Source: CAZOLI01 sp964580675 (lineage in GTDB: Bacteria; Planctomycetota; MHYJ01; CAYXQY01). From it: 64,000 bases of DNA. The translations under genes and the position numbers were made by a program. Shown in pieces: positions 17,517-25,862 of this stretch. Position 1 is the first letter of the stretch. Each line of letters begins with the position of its first letter. The stretch covers positions 62,001-126,000 of the forward strand of contig CAZOLI010000004.1 in the NCBI GenBank assembly GCA_964580675.1, in the 5' to 3' direction. Under the pieces are notes generated by a model that saw only the letters and a list, made by a program, of their open reading frames with translations, was not told the origin of the DNA and did not search any database.

Positions 17517-18794
17517 TTACCGGTCTTTCAGGATCTTTAACAATTCCCGAATCCGTTTTTTGACTTCCGGGTTGTCCGAGTCGGCGTGTTTTTTGAGTTC
17601 CTTCTCGGCAAGACATCCCGCCTTCGAGAGCTTGTCCGTGGCCTGTTTGCGTTTCCTGTAGGATTTATCGCCCAGCTGCTGGATCAGGGGTTCGAAGTGG
17701 GACGAAAGATCTATTTGCTCCCGGAAAGCCACGGTGAGTTTTCGGGGTAGTTTCAGAGGTTCGTCGTAAACCAGGTTCGATAAATTCCGGATCAGTGACC
17801 GGTTGTTGCTGTAGGTCGTAATCAGTTTTTTCTTTTTGTTCTCTCCTGCGAGATCAAACAACGTCGACGCCGTTTCAAAGAAGGTGAGAAAACGTTCTTC
17901 GCTGGATTCCAGTTTCAGGGATTTGATCTTTTTCTCGACGTCGGTGCTTTGATCCTTGAAGAAGGCATCGATCATCTCCTTTATCCTGTTTTGTTTTTCG
18001 GGGGGGATGGTCATAAACACGGAGTGCATCCCATCCGGTGTTTCAAGAAACAGAACGCCGCAGGCGATTTTCCACGTTATTTCCCGTGATTGGGTGAGGG
18101 CATCAAGGTATTCACGGCCGGTTTTGTTCTCCGTTTCCATCGTAACCTTTTTCGACCGAATGTCCTGCTTGCCGATAAGTTTGGGGCCCACCACAAAACT
18201 GTTTAATTGAATTTTATCCATTATAGCTTTGACGTGGTCGAACAGGGACCTTGTGGGCTGCTCCAGTTTTATTTTTTGGTTTAGCTTCTTTTCAACGTTC
18301 TTCTTCATTTTCTCCGACGGTTCGTACCGGGTGTTTTGATCAACCCACAGCCCGGCTTTCATCTGGGATTTTGCGGAGCGGAGTGCAAATGTACGGTTCT
18401 CGTACGTTCCGTGGACCCCACTTATTTTCAACAGCAGAGACAGGAGGTTTGCGAGGTTCCCTTTATTGGCATCCGTGGACACGTTGGCCTTTAATCGGTT
18501 CTTTACCTGATCGTCCTCCCCTATCAATTTGAGTTCGAAGTTCTTCATCTGAAATATTAATTTTACGGAACTCCTGATTGAAATATCGTGAAGAGTTAGC
18601 GTTACCCTGGTTAATTCTCGGAGCTGCTTCATGTCTTTCTCCGCTTCCTGAGCCTCTACCTTGCCGGCCGGAGCGGACAACGTGATCACCACGACGACGA
18701 TAAACAGATCCCGAAGTTCGTACGCGATTCCGGACCTTATATTACGAGTGATTGACCGAGCGTTAAGGTTGTTTCTCATAATGGTTTTTCTCAT
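17517..18794 (-). CDS. Exported protein with STN-like N-terminal domain, paralog of next gene
   Basis: Unknown function; 425 residues. A hydrophobic stretch LFIVVVVITLSAPAGKVEAQ serves as signal peptide. The following ~100 residues (DISIRSSVKLIFQMKNFELKL, then NLANLLSLLLKISGVHGTYE) resemble the secretin/TonB short N-terminal (STN-type) beta-alpha fold. The rest is helical and Lys-rich, ending in a module DKLSKAGCLAEKELKKHAD followed by NPEVKKRIRELL, which looks like a degenerate HEAT or clock-type repeat. The gene upstream encodes a clear paralog with the same order of segments, so this is a tandem duplication; the pair probably shares a transcript (gap 32 bases). Confidence 0.72.
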   Translation of the reverse strand: MRKTIMRNNLNARSITRNIRSGIAYELRDLFIVVVVITLSAPAGKVEAQEAEKDMKQLRELTRVTLTLHDISIRSSVKLIFQMKNFELKLIGEDDQVKNRLKANVSTDANKGNLANLLSLLLKISGVHGTYENRTFALRSAKSQMKAGLWVDQNTRYEPSEKMKKNVEKKLNQKIKLEQPTRSLFDHVKAIMDKIQLNSFVVGPKLIGKQDIRSKKVTMETENKTGREYLDALTQSREITWKIACGVLFLETPDGMHSVFMTIPPEKQNRIKEMIDAFFKDQSTDVEKKIKSLKLESSEERFLTFFETASTLFDLAGENKKKKLITTYSNNRSLIRNLSNLVYDEPLKLPRKLTVAFREQIDLSSHFEPLIQQLGDKSYRKRKQATDKLSKAGCLAEKELKKHADSDNPEVKKRIRELLKILKDR

Positions 18795-18826
18795 AGAATT
18801 GGTTTTACGACGGCGAACATCCCGTC

Positions 18827-20080
18827 TTATTTATTCAACAGATCACGAACCCGCTTCCGAATTTCCGGGTTGTCGGCCTCCCGGTATTTTTTGAGGTCTT
18901 CCTCCGCCAGACATCCCGCTTTTCGCAATTTTCTCGTGGCCTGTCTTCGTTTTTTGAGTGACTCTTTACCCAGTTGCTTGATCAGGGGTTCGAAGCGGGA
19001 TGAGAGATCAATTTTGTCCCGGAGGACCCCACAGAGGTTCCGGGGCAGTTTTAATGGTTGACCGTAAACCAGGCGCGAGACCTTCCGGTTACGGTCCCGG
19101 GACTTGCCGTATAGCTTGATCAGGTCGTTCTTTTTGTCATCGCTCGCGAGGTCAAACAGCTTCGACGTCGTTTCAAAGAACTTGCGAATCTCTTCTTCCC
19201 CGGAGGTCAGCTCCAGGGATTTGATCTTTTTCTCGGCGTCCATGTCCTGATTTTTGAAGTACGCATCAATTGTTTCCTTAATCTTTTTCTTTTTTTCGTC
19301 GGGGAGGGCCATGAAGATGGATTGCATCCTCTTCTTTGTTTCAATAAACGGAATGCTGTAGGCAATTTTCCACCCCACGTTCCTTGATTCGGTGAGAGTG
19401 TTAAGGTGTTCCCGGACCGTTCTCTTCTTTTTTGATATGGCCACCTTTTTCGTAAGAAGATTCTCCTTTTCGCGAATTTGAGGCCCCACAATTGGACTGC
19501 CGAAACCCGCTTTATCCATTATGGCGTTAATATGATCCAGAAACGGACGTTTGTTTTTTTTCATTGTGATTTCACTTTTTAGCTGCTGGTTGATGGCCTC
19601 CTTCCTGTCCTTTGAGAGTTCGTATCTTTTGCCTTCGTCCCCCCATAACCCTGTATTTATCTGTGAGTTTGGGATTTTTAGCGTTAGTGTGCTGTTACTA
19701 TACGAGCCTCGGAGCTCGGTCATTTTTAGAAGAAGGGACAACACGTTGCCGAGTGGCTCATCGCGAAAATTTACAGTCATATTCACGGACAATTTCTCCT
19801 GTGTTTTTTGTGGGTCCGATCCATAATCAAGCTTTAAATTATTCATGCGAAAAATTAATTGAATTATCTGGTTGGCGGAAAGCCCATCCACGGACAGGTT
19901 TACAAGGGGTTGGTCTCGAAGGTTTTCTATTCCTGCTTCTTCGTCCTGGGCCTCCGCAGCCCCGGCAGTGATCAGCGGAATGATGATTGCCATTACGAAA
20001 AACGCAGGAAGGAAACGGACAGGCATCAGGGTGGAGAGGAAGGAGTGTCTGGTCGAGCGAGAAGAGGAATGACGGTTCAT
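18827..20080 (-). CDS. Exported protein with STN-like domain, tandem paralog
   Basis: Unknown function; 417 residues from the ATG at 20080, which directly precedes a signal peptide (VRFLPAFFVMAIIIPLITAGAAEAQ); a longer frame starts at 20140. The architecture matches the downstream gene: VDGLSANQIIQLIFRMNNLKL, NVLSLLLKMTELRGSY, GLWGDEGKRYE (GLWVDQNTRYE in the paralog), DHINAIMDKA, a central region with SIFMALPDEKKKKIKE, a helical region with KFFETTSKLFDLA, and the C-terminal RKLRKAGCLAEEDLKKY module. Both copies keep an intact frame, so both are likely expressed. A role in envelope assembly is possible from the STN-like domain but not shown. Confidence 0.72.
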   Translation of the reverse strand: MNRHSSSRSTRHSFLSTLMPVRFLPAFFVMAIIIPLITAGAAEAQDEEAGIENLRDQPLVNLSVDGLSANQIIQLIFRMNNLKLDYGSDPQKTQEKLSVNMTVNFRDEPLGNVLSLLLKMTELRGSYSNSTLTLKIPNSQINTGLWGDEGKRYELSKDRKEAINQQLKSEITMKKNKRPFLDHINAIMDKAGFGSPIVGPQIREKENLLTKKVAISKKKRTVREHLNTLTESRNVGWKIAYSIPFIETKKRMQSIFMALPDEKKKKIKETIDAYFKNQDMDAEKKIKSLELTSGEEEIRKFFETTSKLFDLASDDKKNDLIKLYGKSRDRNRKVSRLVYGQPLKLPRNLCGVLRDKIDLSSRFEPLIKQLGKESLKKRRQATRKLRKAGCLAEEDLKKYREADNPEIRKRVRDLLNK

Positions 20081-20230
20081 GGTCGCGCTCCCGAGTAAAA
20101 ATTCCTTGAGTGACCCAGCGAACGTTCGGGAGGAACACAACCAGGCAGGCTTCTTTTATCTTACAGGGAGATCGGCATAAAAAAAAGAGTGAATGAATAA
20201 TAGCCGTTATCTGTTGTTGGATCCGGGCAT

Positions 20231-21679
20231 TTATGAACCCACCAGGCCCAGTTTCCCTACGGCGCCCATGATGCCGAAGATCAGAACGATCAGTATCGAG
20301 GCGCCGTAATACAAAATAGCGGTTCTCGAAGGTTGTGCGAATTCGGGCAATTCGGTCCGCACGAGGTAGAAATTGGCACCGTAGAAAAACACCTGGACAA
20401 CCGCCATCAGTGCGGCCGAGAACCGGACCAGCGTCACGGGCAATTCCCCGATGGCCAGGACCGGAAGTATGCTGAGAACGCAGATGACTCCGGCGAATGT
20501 TTTCCGGTAGGTTTCCTCGGAACCGTTTTCGTTTCGGATAAGAGACACGACGTCTGCACAGACCCGGGACGCGGCGTCAAGAACCGTAATCATCGTTGAG
20601 AAAAGAGCGGCAAACACCCCAACAAGCATGGCAATGCGGGTCCAGGTGCCGAACGATTTTTCCAGTAGACCGGCAATACGGACGGCCACGTTCCGGTCCG
20701 TGACCGGATCTGGATAGAGGACGGACGCCGATAACGAAAGCATACAAAGGATCAGGAACAGGCTAAAAAGATACCCGATGTTGAAGTCCCGCCGTCCGGT
20801 TCGGATCCATGATTGCACGTACTTCCTGAATTTCTCACTGTTCGGATCGAGGTTCTGATTCCTCAGTGCCTGTGCTCCCTGCTCCTTTGCCACCGACCAG
20901 CTGCTGACGGCAACGGAGGTGCTCAGTCCGGTGGGCGTGTATCCGGCGAAGGCGGCAAACAGGCCCAGGAACGCCGTGGAAGTTACGTCCGGCACATCAA
21001 ACAGTGAGCCGGCGATGGTCTCGGGATCGGGAGGGGAAACAAAAATGCCGAGAACGATGAGGCCGGCCAGGCCGAGGACAAAGGCCTTGAGCATCCATTC
21101 CAGCCATCGATACTGTTTACCGAACACCACTACAGGTATACCGGCGGTGATAATCAGGATAGCAAATACGCTCAAAAGAGATGTTCCTTCGGGAACGGGG
21201 AAAATGGCCATGGCGAACGCCGCCGTGCTGGCTGTCACAGCGGAGAGGACCACGGTCCAGCCAAAAAAATAAATAAATCCCGTAAGCCACTGCCCCCAGC
21301 GTCCGGGTCCGGGCAGCTGACTGTATCCTTCCACCGGATTCTTTCCGGTGCCGTAAAGATACCGAACCCCCAGTTCCCAACCCCCGTACTTTACACCGTA
21401 TACCAGAGCGGCAATCCAGACGCCGAAGAATCCGTACATGGACCCGAGCTGCGGCGTGAGAATCACGTGACTCGCACCGATACCGAGAAGTGCCCAGAGC
21501 ACACCGGGCCCGAAGTGATTCCGAAAAAAACCGATCCAGCTTTCGTCCGGAACGTTGAGGGTTGGCTCCGACGCTTCCGTTTCCGTGCTGCCCGAGTTCA
21601 TGGGGTTTGATTTGAAAACGGTTGACGAAAGGATAAACGAATTGATCCGTTTTTCGTATTTTTTACGGGGTTCTGTCAT
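20231..21679 (-). CDS. Nramp-like polytopic metal-ion transporter homolog
   Basis: A membrane protein of 482 residues with about 11 hydrophobic helices. The start of the core, FFRNHFGPGVLWALLGIGASH, aligns with TM1 of Nramp (natural resistance-associated macrophage protein) divalent-metal transporters (GPG followed by the unwound DPGN segment), and LVYGVKYGGWELGVRYLYGTG resembles related Nramp-like proteins of planctomycetes. The metal-binding residues of canonical Nramp (Asp and Asn of DPGN, Met of MPH in TM6) are not present: TM1 reads GASHV and TM6 reads GYTPTGLS. It may carry another substrate. Homologs usually lack the first ~26 residues, so ATG at 21601 is an alternative start. Confidence 0.7.
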   Translation of the reverse strand: MTEPRKKYEKRINSFILSSTVFKSNPMNSGSTETEASEPTLNVPDESWIGFFRNHFGPGVLWALLGIGASHVILTPQLGSMYGFFGVWIAALVYGVKYGGWELGVRYLYGTGKNPVEGYSQLPGPGRWGQWLTGFIYFFGWTVVLSAVTASTAAFAMAIFPVPEGTSLLSVFAILIITAGIPVVVFGKQYRWLEWMLKAFVLGLAGLIVLGIFVSPPDPETIAGSLFDVPDVTSTAFLGLFAAFAGYTPTGLSTSVAVSSWSVAKEQGAQALRNQNLDPNSEKFRKYVQSWIRTGRRDFNIGYLFSLFLILCMLSLSASVLYPDPVTDRNVAVRIAGLLEKSFGTWTRIAMLVGVFAALFSTMITVLDAASRVCADVVSLIRNENGSEETYRKTFAGVICVLSILPVLAIGELPVTLVRFSAALMAVVQVFFYGANFYLVRTELPEFAQPSRTAILYYGASILIVLIFGIMGAVGKLGLVGS

Positions 21680-21777
21680 GAAATTCCAGTCATTGTTCCC
21701 TTCACACAGGGACGGTAAAATAAAAAATACACGATAAATTAGATAAACACCGCCAACATGTTTGGGGGCTGGATAAC

Positions 21778-22644
21778 ATGTCTCTGATCGAACGTGATCG
21801 AGATCTTCGGGAGACCGAGTTTGCCGTTCTTGATTTTGAAACCACCGGTCTGAGTACGGCGCAGGGGCACCGTGTCTGTGAAGTGGCCATCACTCGAGGT
21901 CGGCCCGGAGAGGGATCGACGGACGCCGATGAATTTCAGTCACTGATTGACCCCGGCCGCGATATTTCTCCGGGCGCCCAGAAAATTAGCGGCATCACAC
22001 GAGAGATGGTGCGTGGAAAGCCAGAATTTGCAGAGCTGGCGGACCGGGTACTGGATCTCCTCGATGGAGCGGTGTTTGTGGCACATTCGGCAACGTTTGA
22101 CCTGGGATTTCTCTGGAGTGAGCTGGTGTCCGCGGGGCAACCGGTGCCGGATTTTACCGTGGTGGACACATGCCGGCTTTCGAGAAATTGTTTTTCCTAC
22201 GAAAGCAATTCCCTGGATTTTCTGGCGGGAGAAATTGCCGGTTCAACCGCCCGTCACCGTGCCCTGTCCGACGTGCGCCACACGAAACAGGTACTTGATC
22301 ACTTCCTTGAAGAGATGGGTGAACGTGTCCGGACGGTGGGGGACCTTGTCGCGGCGCAGGGAGGTCCGGTTCATCCCCCAAAGACACCGGGGCCGGAGCT
22401 GTTCCCGGACGAGATGCGAAATGCGCTGAAAGAGGGAACCATGTTGAATGTGTATTATCGATCGGGACGGGGGCGACGCACGAACCGGTGGATTACTCCC
22501 TGGTTGCTGGGAGCGAAACAGGGGACGTACTACCTACACGCCTACTGTCACCTGCGCGATGACCGGCGGTGTTTTCGTCTGGACCGTGTTGAGGAAATTA
22601 CCGGAACCGAGGAAGAGCAGCCCGACCCCTGGCCGGGCCGTTAA
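21778..22644 (+). CDS. DEDDh 3'-5' exonuclease fused to a WYL domain
   Basis: Residues ~14-180 are a DnaQ/PolC-type exonuclease: FAVLDFETTGLS with Asp19 and Glu21 (ExoI), the second motif HSATFDLGFL and third HRALSDVRHT with the catalytic His and Asp. These enzymes degrade DNA or RNA from the 3' end with two metals. From ~220 the protein shows a WYL-type domain: LNVYYRSGRGRRTNRWITPW, GTYYLHAYCHLRDDRRCFRL and DRVEEI, matching the family's Y, AYCHLR and RxFRxDRI positions. WYL domains bind ligands or nucleic acid in regulators such as PafBC and CRISPR factors. The fusion suggests a sensor-controlled nuclease (inference). It is a single gene between unrelated neighbours. Confidence 0.87.
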   Translation: MSLIERDRDLRETEFAVLDFETTGLSTAQGHRVCEVAITRGRPGEGSTDADEFQSLIDPGRDISPGAQKISGITREMVRGKPEFAELADRVLDLLDGAVFVAHSATFDLGFLWSELVSAGQPVPDFTVVDTCRLSRNCFSYESNSLDFLAGEIAGSTARHRALSDVRHTKQVLDHFLEEMGERVRTVGDLVAAQGGPVHPPKTPGPELFPDEMRNALKEGTMLNVYYRSGRGRRTNRWITPWLLGAKQGTYYLHAYCHLRDDRRCFRLDRVEEITGTEEEQPDPWPGR

Positions 22645-22673
22645 GATGCGGCTGTTTGGATAAGGATGAGCCC

Positions 22674-23201
22674 TCAGGCCACCGGGGCACCGCAGTCATC
22701 ACACTCGGTACTCCGGTGTGAATTTTTCCGCGAGCAGTTCCGGCAAATTCGTCCCAGGAAATAAAGAATGATCACACCGGCGCAGCTTAAGAAGCCGGCC
22801 AGGCCCCAGAATCCGCTCCGGTTGATGCTTCTGGCGTAGTAAACAAAACCGGTTATTAATAATCCAGCCCCAACCAGCATGATCAGGGCACCAAATGGCA
22901 CGGCTCCCCCGGCCTGGCCCGGTGTTCCCATCAAAAATCTTCCACCCACCTGGAGTAAAAAGCCGGGCACCCCGAAGAGGAAACTGTATGTTTTGTTGGC
23001 CGATATCCGGTCCTTAATCTCGTCCCGCCGGTCCTGTGGCAGAGGCTCGTGAGTGATTCCGGATTTGATTCGTCCAACGGCCTCCTCTTTGCAGGAGGCA
23101 CAGACCCGATCCCCCTTTAGTTCAATGGTGGCGTCGGCGGGGACCTCCTTTCCACAATAATCACAGGTCACGGGCGTGGCGGGTTGTTCTTCTTCGGTCA
23201 T
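22674..23201 (-). CDS. Membrane protein with zinc ribbons at both ends
   Basis: 175 residues, unknown function. The N-terminus has CDYCGKEVP and VCASCKEEA, a four-cysteine zinc ribbon. Three hydrophobic segments follow (FLFGVPGFLLQVGG, FGALIMLVGAGLLITGFVYYA, GFWGLAGFLSCAGVIILYFLG). The C-terminus has CRNCSRKN and ECDDCGAP, a second four-cysteine ribbon. The ATG at 23201 is preferred, with AGGG upstream, over a GTG at 23213. Such proteins are common but uncharacterised; the ribbons would face the cytosol. Confidence 0.75.
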   Translation of the reverse strand: MTEEEQPATPVTCDYCGKEVPADATIELKGDRVCASCKEEAVGRIKSGITHEPLPQDRRDEIKDRISANKTYSFLFGVPGFLLQVGGRFLMGTPGQAGGAVPFGALIMLVGAGLLITGFVYYARSINRSGFWGLAGFLSCAGVIILYFLGRICRNCSRKNSHRSTECDDCGAPVA

Positions 23202-23455
23202 GCCGAATGGCACCCTGTTATAATTTGACGGAAAACGAGATAAACAAACCCCTGAACTACTGACTGATTGTCCGGTTTAAATACAATAATTCGACCCGTT
23301 TTTTCAAATTTGTTTACCCTTTTTTTGTTCGGGGAACCGGGGATGTTTACGCACCTCATTTTGAGTTTTTGGGTGTCAATGATTAAGATAATGACCACCT
23401 GGTGAAGTTTCCAAAATTTCGTGAGTGAGTAACAAGTTACCGGAGATCCTTCCGC

Positions 23456-24874
23456 ATGAGAAACGCCACACTGCAATCCCCACGTTCGTTGACGTCTCTT
23501 TTTCTGATTCTGGCCGTTTTTGTTGTTACACCATACGCGTTTTCCGGGGACGATCCGAAAACCGCCGAAAAATATAGTGCCGATCGGGAGACGTGGTCAG
23601 AGGTAAAGAAGAAGGAATCCAAACACATTGAAAACGTCAATTACCTTGCCCTGACCAATCTCTGGGAAAAAAAAGCGGAAAAGTTCGGAACCGATCTGTT
23701 CAAAGAATATGCCAGCACCCGCAAGGATAGCTGGAAAACGGTGAATAAGTTCTTCGCCACCCTGATCGGCTGGATCAACAACGGCGGGGAGATGATTCAG
23801 GAAGTTTCTATGAACAACCTGAATCTAAAACCCGGTGAGGCGGATCGATCGGAAGTGCGGATGAAGGAGGAAAACGTGGAAATTCCCAAGGACTGGTCCG
23901 AGGTTCTGAACAGGAAGGAAGGTCTTCTGCTGCAGTTCCTGAACGTGGAAAAGGTCGAAAAACCGAAGCATCGGTATCAGCTGGGCCTGTTCCTGCTGAT
24001 GAACGGGTTCGAGGAAAAAGGACACGAACTGCTTGCCGAACGATACAGCAAGGACGACGGGTACCGGGAGAAAATCAATTCTTTTTACGCAATGCGAAAG
24101 AACGTGAAGGTTCCGGAGAAAGGGTTTCAGGTCTACCGGAACCGCGTCGTAACCGAGGCCGAGAAGAAGAAGTTGAAGGAACAAAAAAAGAAGGCGGAAT
24201 CCGACAAATGGGTCAAGTACAAGGGGGAGTATATACGGAAGGAAGAGTACATGAAGAAAACCGGGAAGGTAAAGTACAAAGGGGAGTGGATGTCAGAGGA
24301 AAAGATGAAGCGACTGAAGAAAAAGGAACGGAAAAAGCGCCTCAAGCGGATGGTCAAATTCGACCTTGTGTTTGCCATTAAACCGGACGCTTCCAAAAAG
24401 AAGATGAAGGACCTGGCCGGTCGCATCAAGGAGTCCTCAAAACTCCTTTACGAACTGACGTACGGCCAGATGGTGTTTCGGGACATCGTCATCAAGGATG
24501 GAACCACGGACGGCGATGTGTATATCCCGCATCTCTCCGAGTACGTTGGCCCACGAACGGGAAACGGCCGAACACGGATTTTCTTTGATTTTAGCCCGGC
24601 CCTGCTCATTCATGAATTCGGCCACCTCAAACTGGGGCTTCCCGATGAGTACAAAACGAAAGGCGGCGATCGGAAAACCCTGTGTGACGCCTGTATCATG
24701 GGGCAGATGGAGGACGATCTGAAATTCTGTGACGGCGACAATCACACCGCGTCCGGGGCGTCGTGCTGGGATCGAATGCTGAAGAAATTCGACAAACTCA
24801 AATACAACGAGGAGATAAAGAAAAAGGATTACGACAACCCTCCCGAGCCGAAAATAGAATACAGGAATAATTAA
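23456..24874 (+). CDS. Secreted metzincin-like metalloprotease of unknown family
   Basis: 472 residues with a signal peptide (SLFLILAVFVVTPYAFSG). The central region is charged and contains two related repeats, KWVKYKGEYIRKEEYMKK and KVKYKGEWMSEEKMKR. Near the C-terminus HEFGHLKLGLPDEY gives the metzincin zinc motif HExxHxxxGxxDE, closest in look to the CLCA-type HEFAHLRWGVFDEY, followed by ACIMG, a likely Met-turn. Four or more cysteines after the motif (LCDAC, FCDG, SCWD) suggest disulfides. It is most simply a secreted zinc protease; substrate unknown. It precedes the small DUF2158 gene by 63 bases. Confidence 0.8.
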   Translation: MRNATLQSPRSLTSLFLILAVFVVTPYAFSGDDPKTAEKYSADRETWSEVKKKESKHIENVNYLALTNLWEKKAEKFGTDLFKEYASTRKDSWKTVNKFFATLIGWINNGGEMIQEVSMNNLNLKPGEADRSEVRMKEENVEIPKDWSEVLNRKEGLLLQFLNVEKVEKPKHRYQLGLFLLMNGFEEKGHELLAERYSKDDGYREKINSFYAMRKNVKVPEKGFQVYRNRVVTEAEKKKLKEQKKKAESDKWVKYKGEYIRKEEYMKKTGKVKYKGEWMSEEKMKRLKKKERKKRLKRMVKFDLVFAIKPDASKKKMKDLAGRIKESSKLLYELTYGQMVFRDIVIKDGTTDGDVYIPHLSEYVGPRTGNGRTRIFFDFSPALLIHEFGHLKLGLPDEYKTKGGDRKTLCDACIMGQMEDDLKFCDGDNHTASGASCWDRMLKKFDKLKYNEEIKKKDYDNPPEPKIEYRNN

Positions 24875-24937
24875 CCTCAGGTGGGTGGAGGTCGGAATCA
24901 TCTCCTCTTTCAGGTTCTTTCCATGAATGGCGGAACG

Positions 24938-25174
24938 ATGACAGAGACATCAGACGTTCAGGTCGGTGACGTCGTTCGACTCAAATCCGGGGGACCCGAG
25001 ATGACGGTGGTCGGCATTTTTGGGAAGGAGGGGGTTCCCGAGGACGTGGAACAGCCGTATATGAATTTAAAGGAATTTGAGCGAGGCGACCTGTATTGCA
25101 CCTGGTTTACCGAGGAAGGGGAGAAAAAACAGAAAGGTTTCCGCAGGGAAACCGTTGAGAAGGTGAACAATTAG
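24938..25174 (+). CDS. Small YodC-like (DUF2158) protein
   Basis: A protein of 78 residues beginning MTETSDVQVGDVVRLKSGGP, then EMTVVGIFG and YCTWFTEEGEKKQKGFRR. The V-GD-VRLKSGGP-MTV and C-WF patterns are those of the DUF2158/YodC family of small cytosolic proteins of unknown function. GGCGGA precedes the chosen ATG; an alternative ATG lies at 24923. Its TAG overlaps the last codon of the opposite-strand cysteine-rich reading frame, so the two converge without a gap. Confidence 0.85.
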   Translation: MTETSDVQVGDVVRLKSGGPEMTVVGIFGKEGVPEDVEQPYMNLKEFERGDLYCTWFTEEGEKKQKGFRRETVEKVNN

Positions 25175-25389
25175 TTCGTTTCCTGTTCCTGACAACAGGA
25201 AGGGCAGATAATTGTACGTTCCCATACCAGTATTTGACCGTGACGAAAACAGACGGCCATTCCACATTCGTCACAGGAGGCACCGGTCCGGTACGAACAT
25301 GTGACGCATTCACCTTTCCCGGAGAACAGGGCATTGAACAGATAACGGTCCAGGCGGGGGGAGAATAGGTCAATTGGTGAAACCCGTTT
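25171..25389 (-). CDS. Cysteine-rich zinc-ribbon-like tail without a canonical start
   Basis: Directly after the TAG that ends the YdjM-like frame, the same reading frame stays open to a TAA at 25171-25173 and encodes DLFSPRLDRYLFNALFSGKG, then CVTCSYRTGASCDECG, VCFRHG and ICPSCC. This has three CxxC/CxxCC pairs plus Cys and His, a convincing zinc-binding domain. No ATG, GTG or TTG occurs between the TAG and the first cysteine; the only options are ATT (25372-25374) or CTG (25351-25353). Either it starts at a rare codon, or it is the detached C-terminus of the broken gene upstream. Confidence 0.5.
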   Translation of the reverse strand, partial: KRVSPIDLFSPRLDRYLFNALFSGKGECVTCSYRTGASCDECGMAVCFRHGQILVWERTIICPSCCQEQETN

Positions 25390-25836
25390 CTAGATGGCCA
25401 TTCCAATTATGGACAGGATCCCGGTGATCGACAGCAGTAGATTCACGGATCCTTCCATGGCGAAACCGCCGGCGCCATACAGCGTTTCTAGAGATACCGG
25501 CCATAGCGGGTAAACCGGATAACGGGAAAAGTATGCATCCGTTAAAAGGTGGGCGCCGAAACAGAGGAAGACGAACAGGCCGGCCAGTGCTATTCGCCAT
25601 GGATGCCGGTTCCTGTGAAGTTACAAGGTCATTCCCATGGCGAGGAGTCCCAGGAAGATGTTGTGACCGAAGGTATGGTGCCAGCGGTTGAACATCTCCG
25701 CACCACCCAGTGCGGTGATTCCATCAATGTCCGGCAGAACGGCTGCTGCGACGCAGCAGCTTCTGAGCAGTCGATCGCTTTCGGACGGTGCAGCACCGGC
25801 GATCCAGCCAAGGGCAAAATGACTCTCTAAACGCAA
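25390..25836 (-). pseudogene. YdjM-like membrane metal-dependent hydrolase interrupted by TAA
   Basis: Starting from a TTG at 25836 (GGGGAG upstream; a GTG at 25845 is also possible) the frame reads MRLESHFALGWIAG, VLPDIDGITALGG, FNRWHHTFGHNIFLGLLAM and then stops at TAA (25621-25623). The same frame continues after the stop as RHPWRIALAGLFVFLCFGAH, LLTDAYFSRYPVYPLWPVS and a last helix, ending at TAG (25390-25392). Both halves together match one YdjM/DUF457-type membrane hydrolase (His, DxD, HHxxxH and HLLTD metal sites), about 148 residues. The TAA is one base from TTA (Leu). It is therefore a nonsense-mutated gene or a base error in the assembly. Confidence 0.7.
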
Positions 25837-25862
25837 TGGGTACACTCCCCTGAGACCGGGTT

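Noticed and set aside
25390..25392. TAG as pyrrolysine codon in the YdjM-like frame
   Set aside because: No pyl genes are visible, the previous stop in the frame is TAA, and other genes here end normally in TAG.
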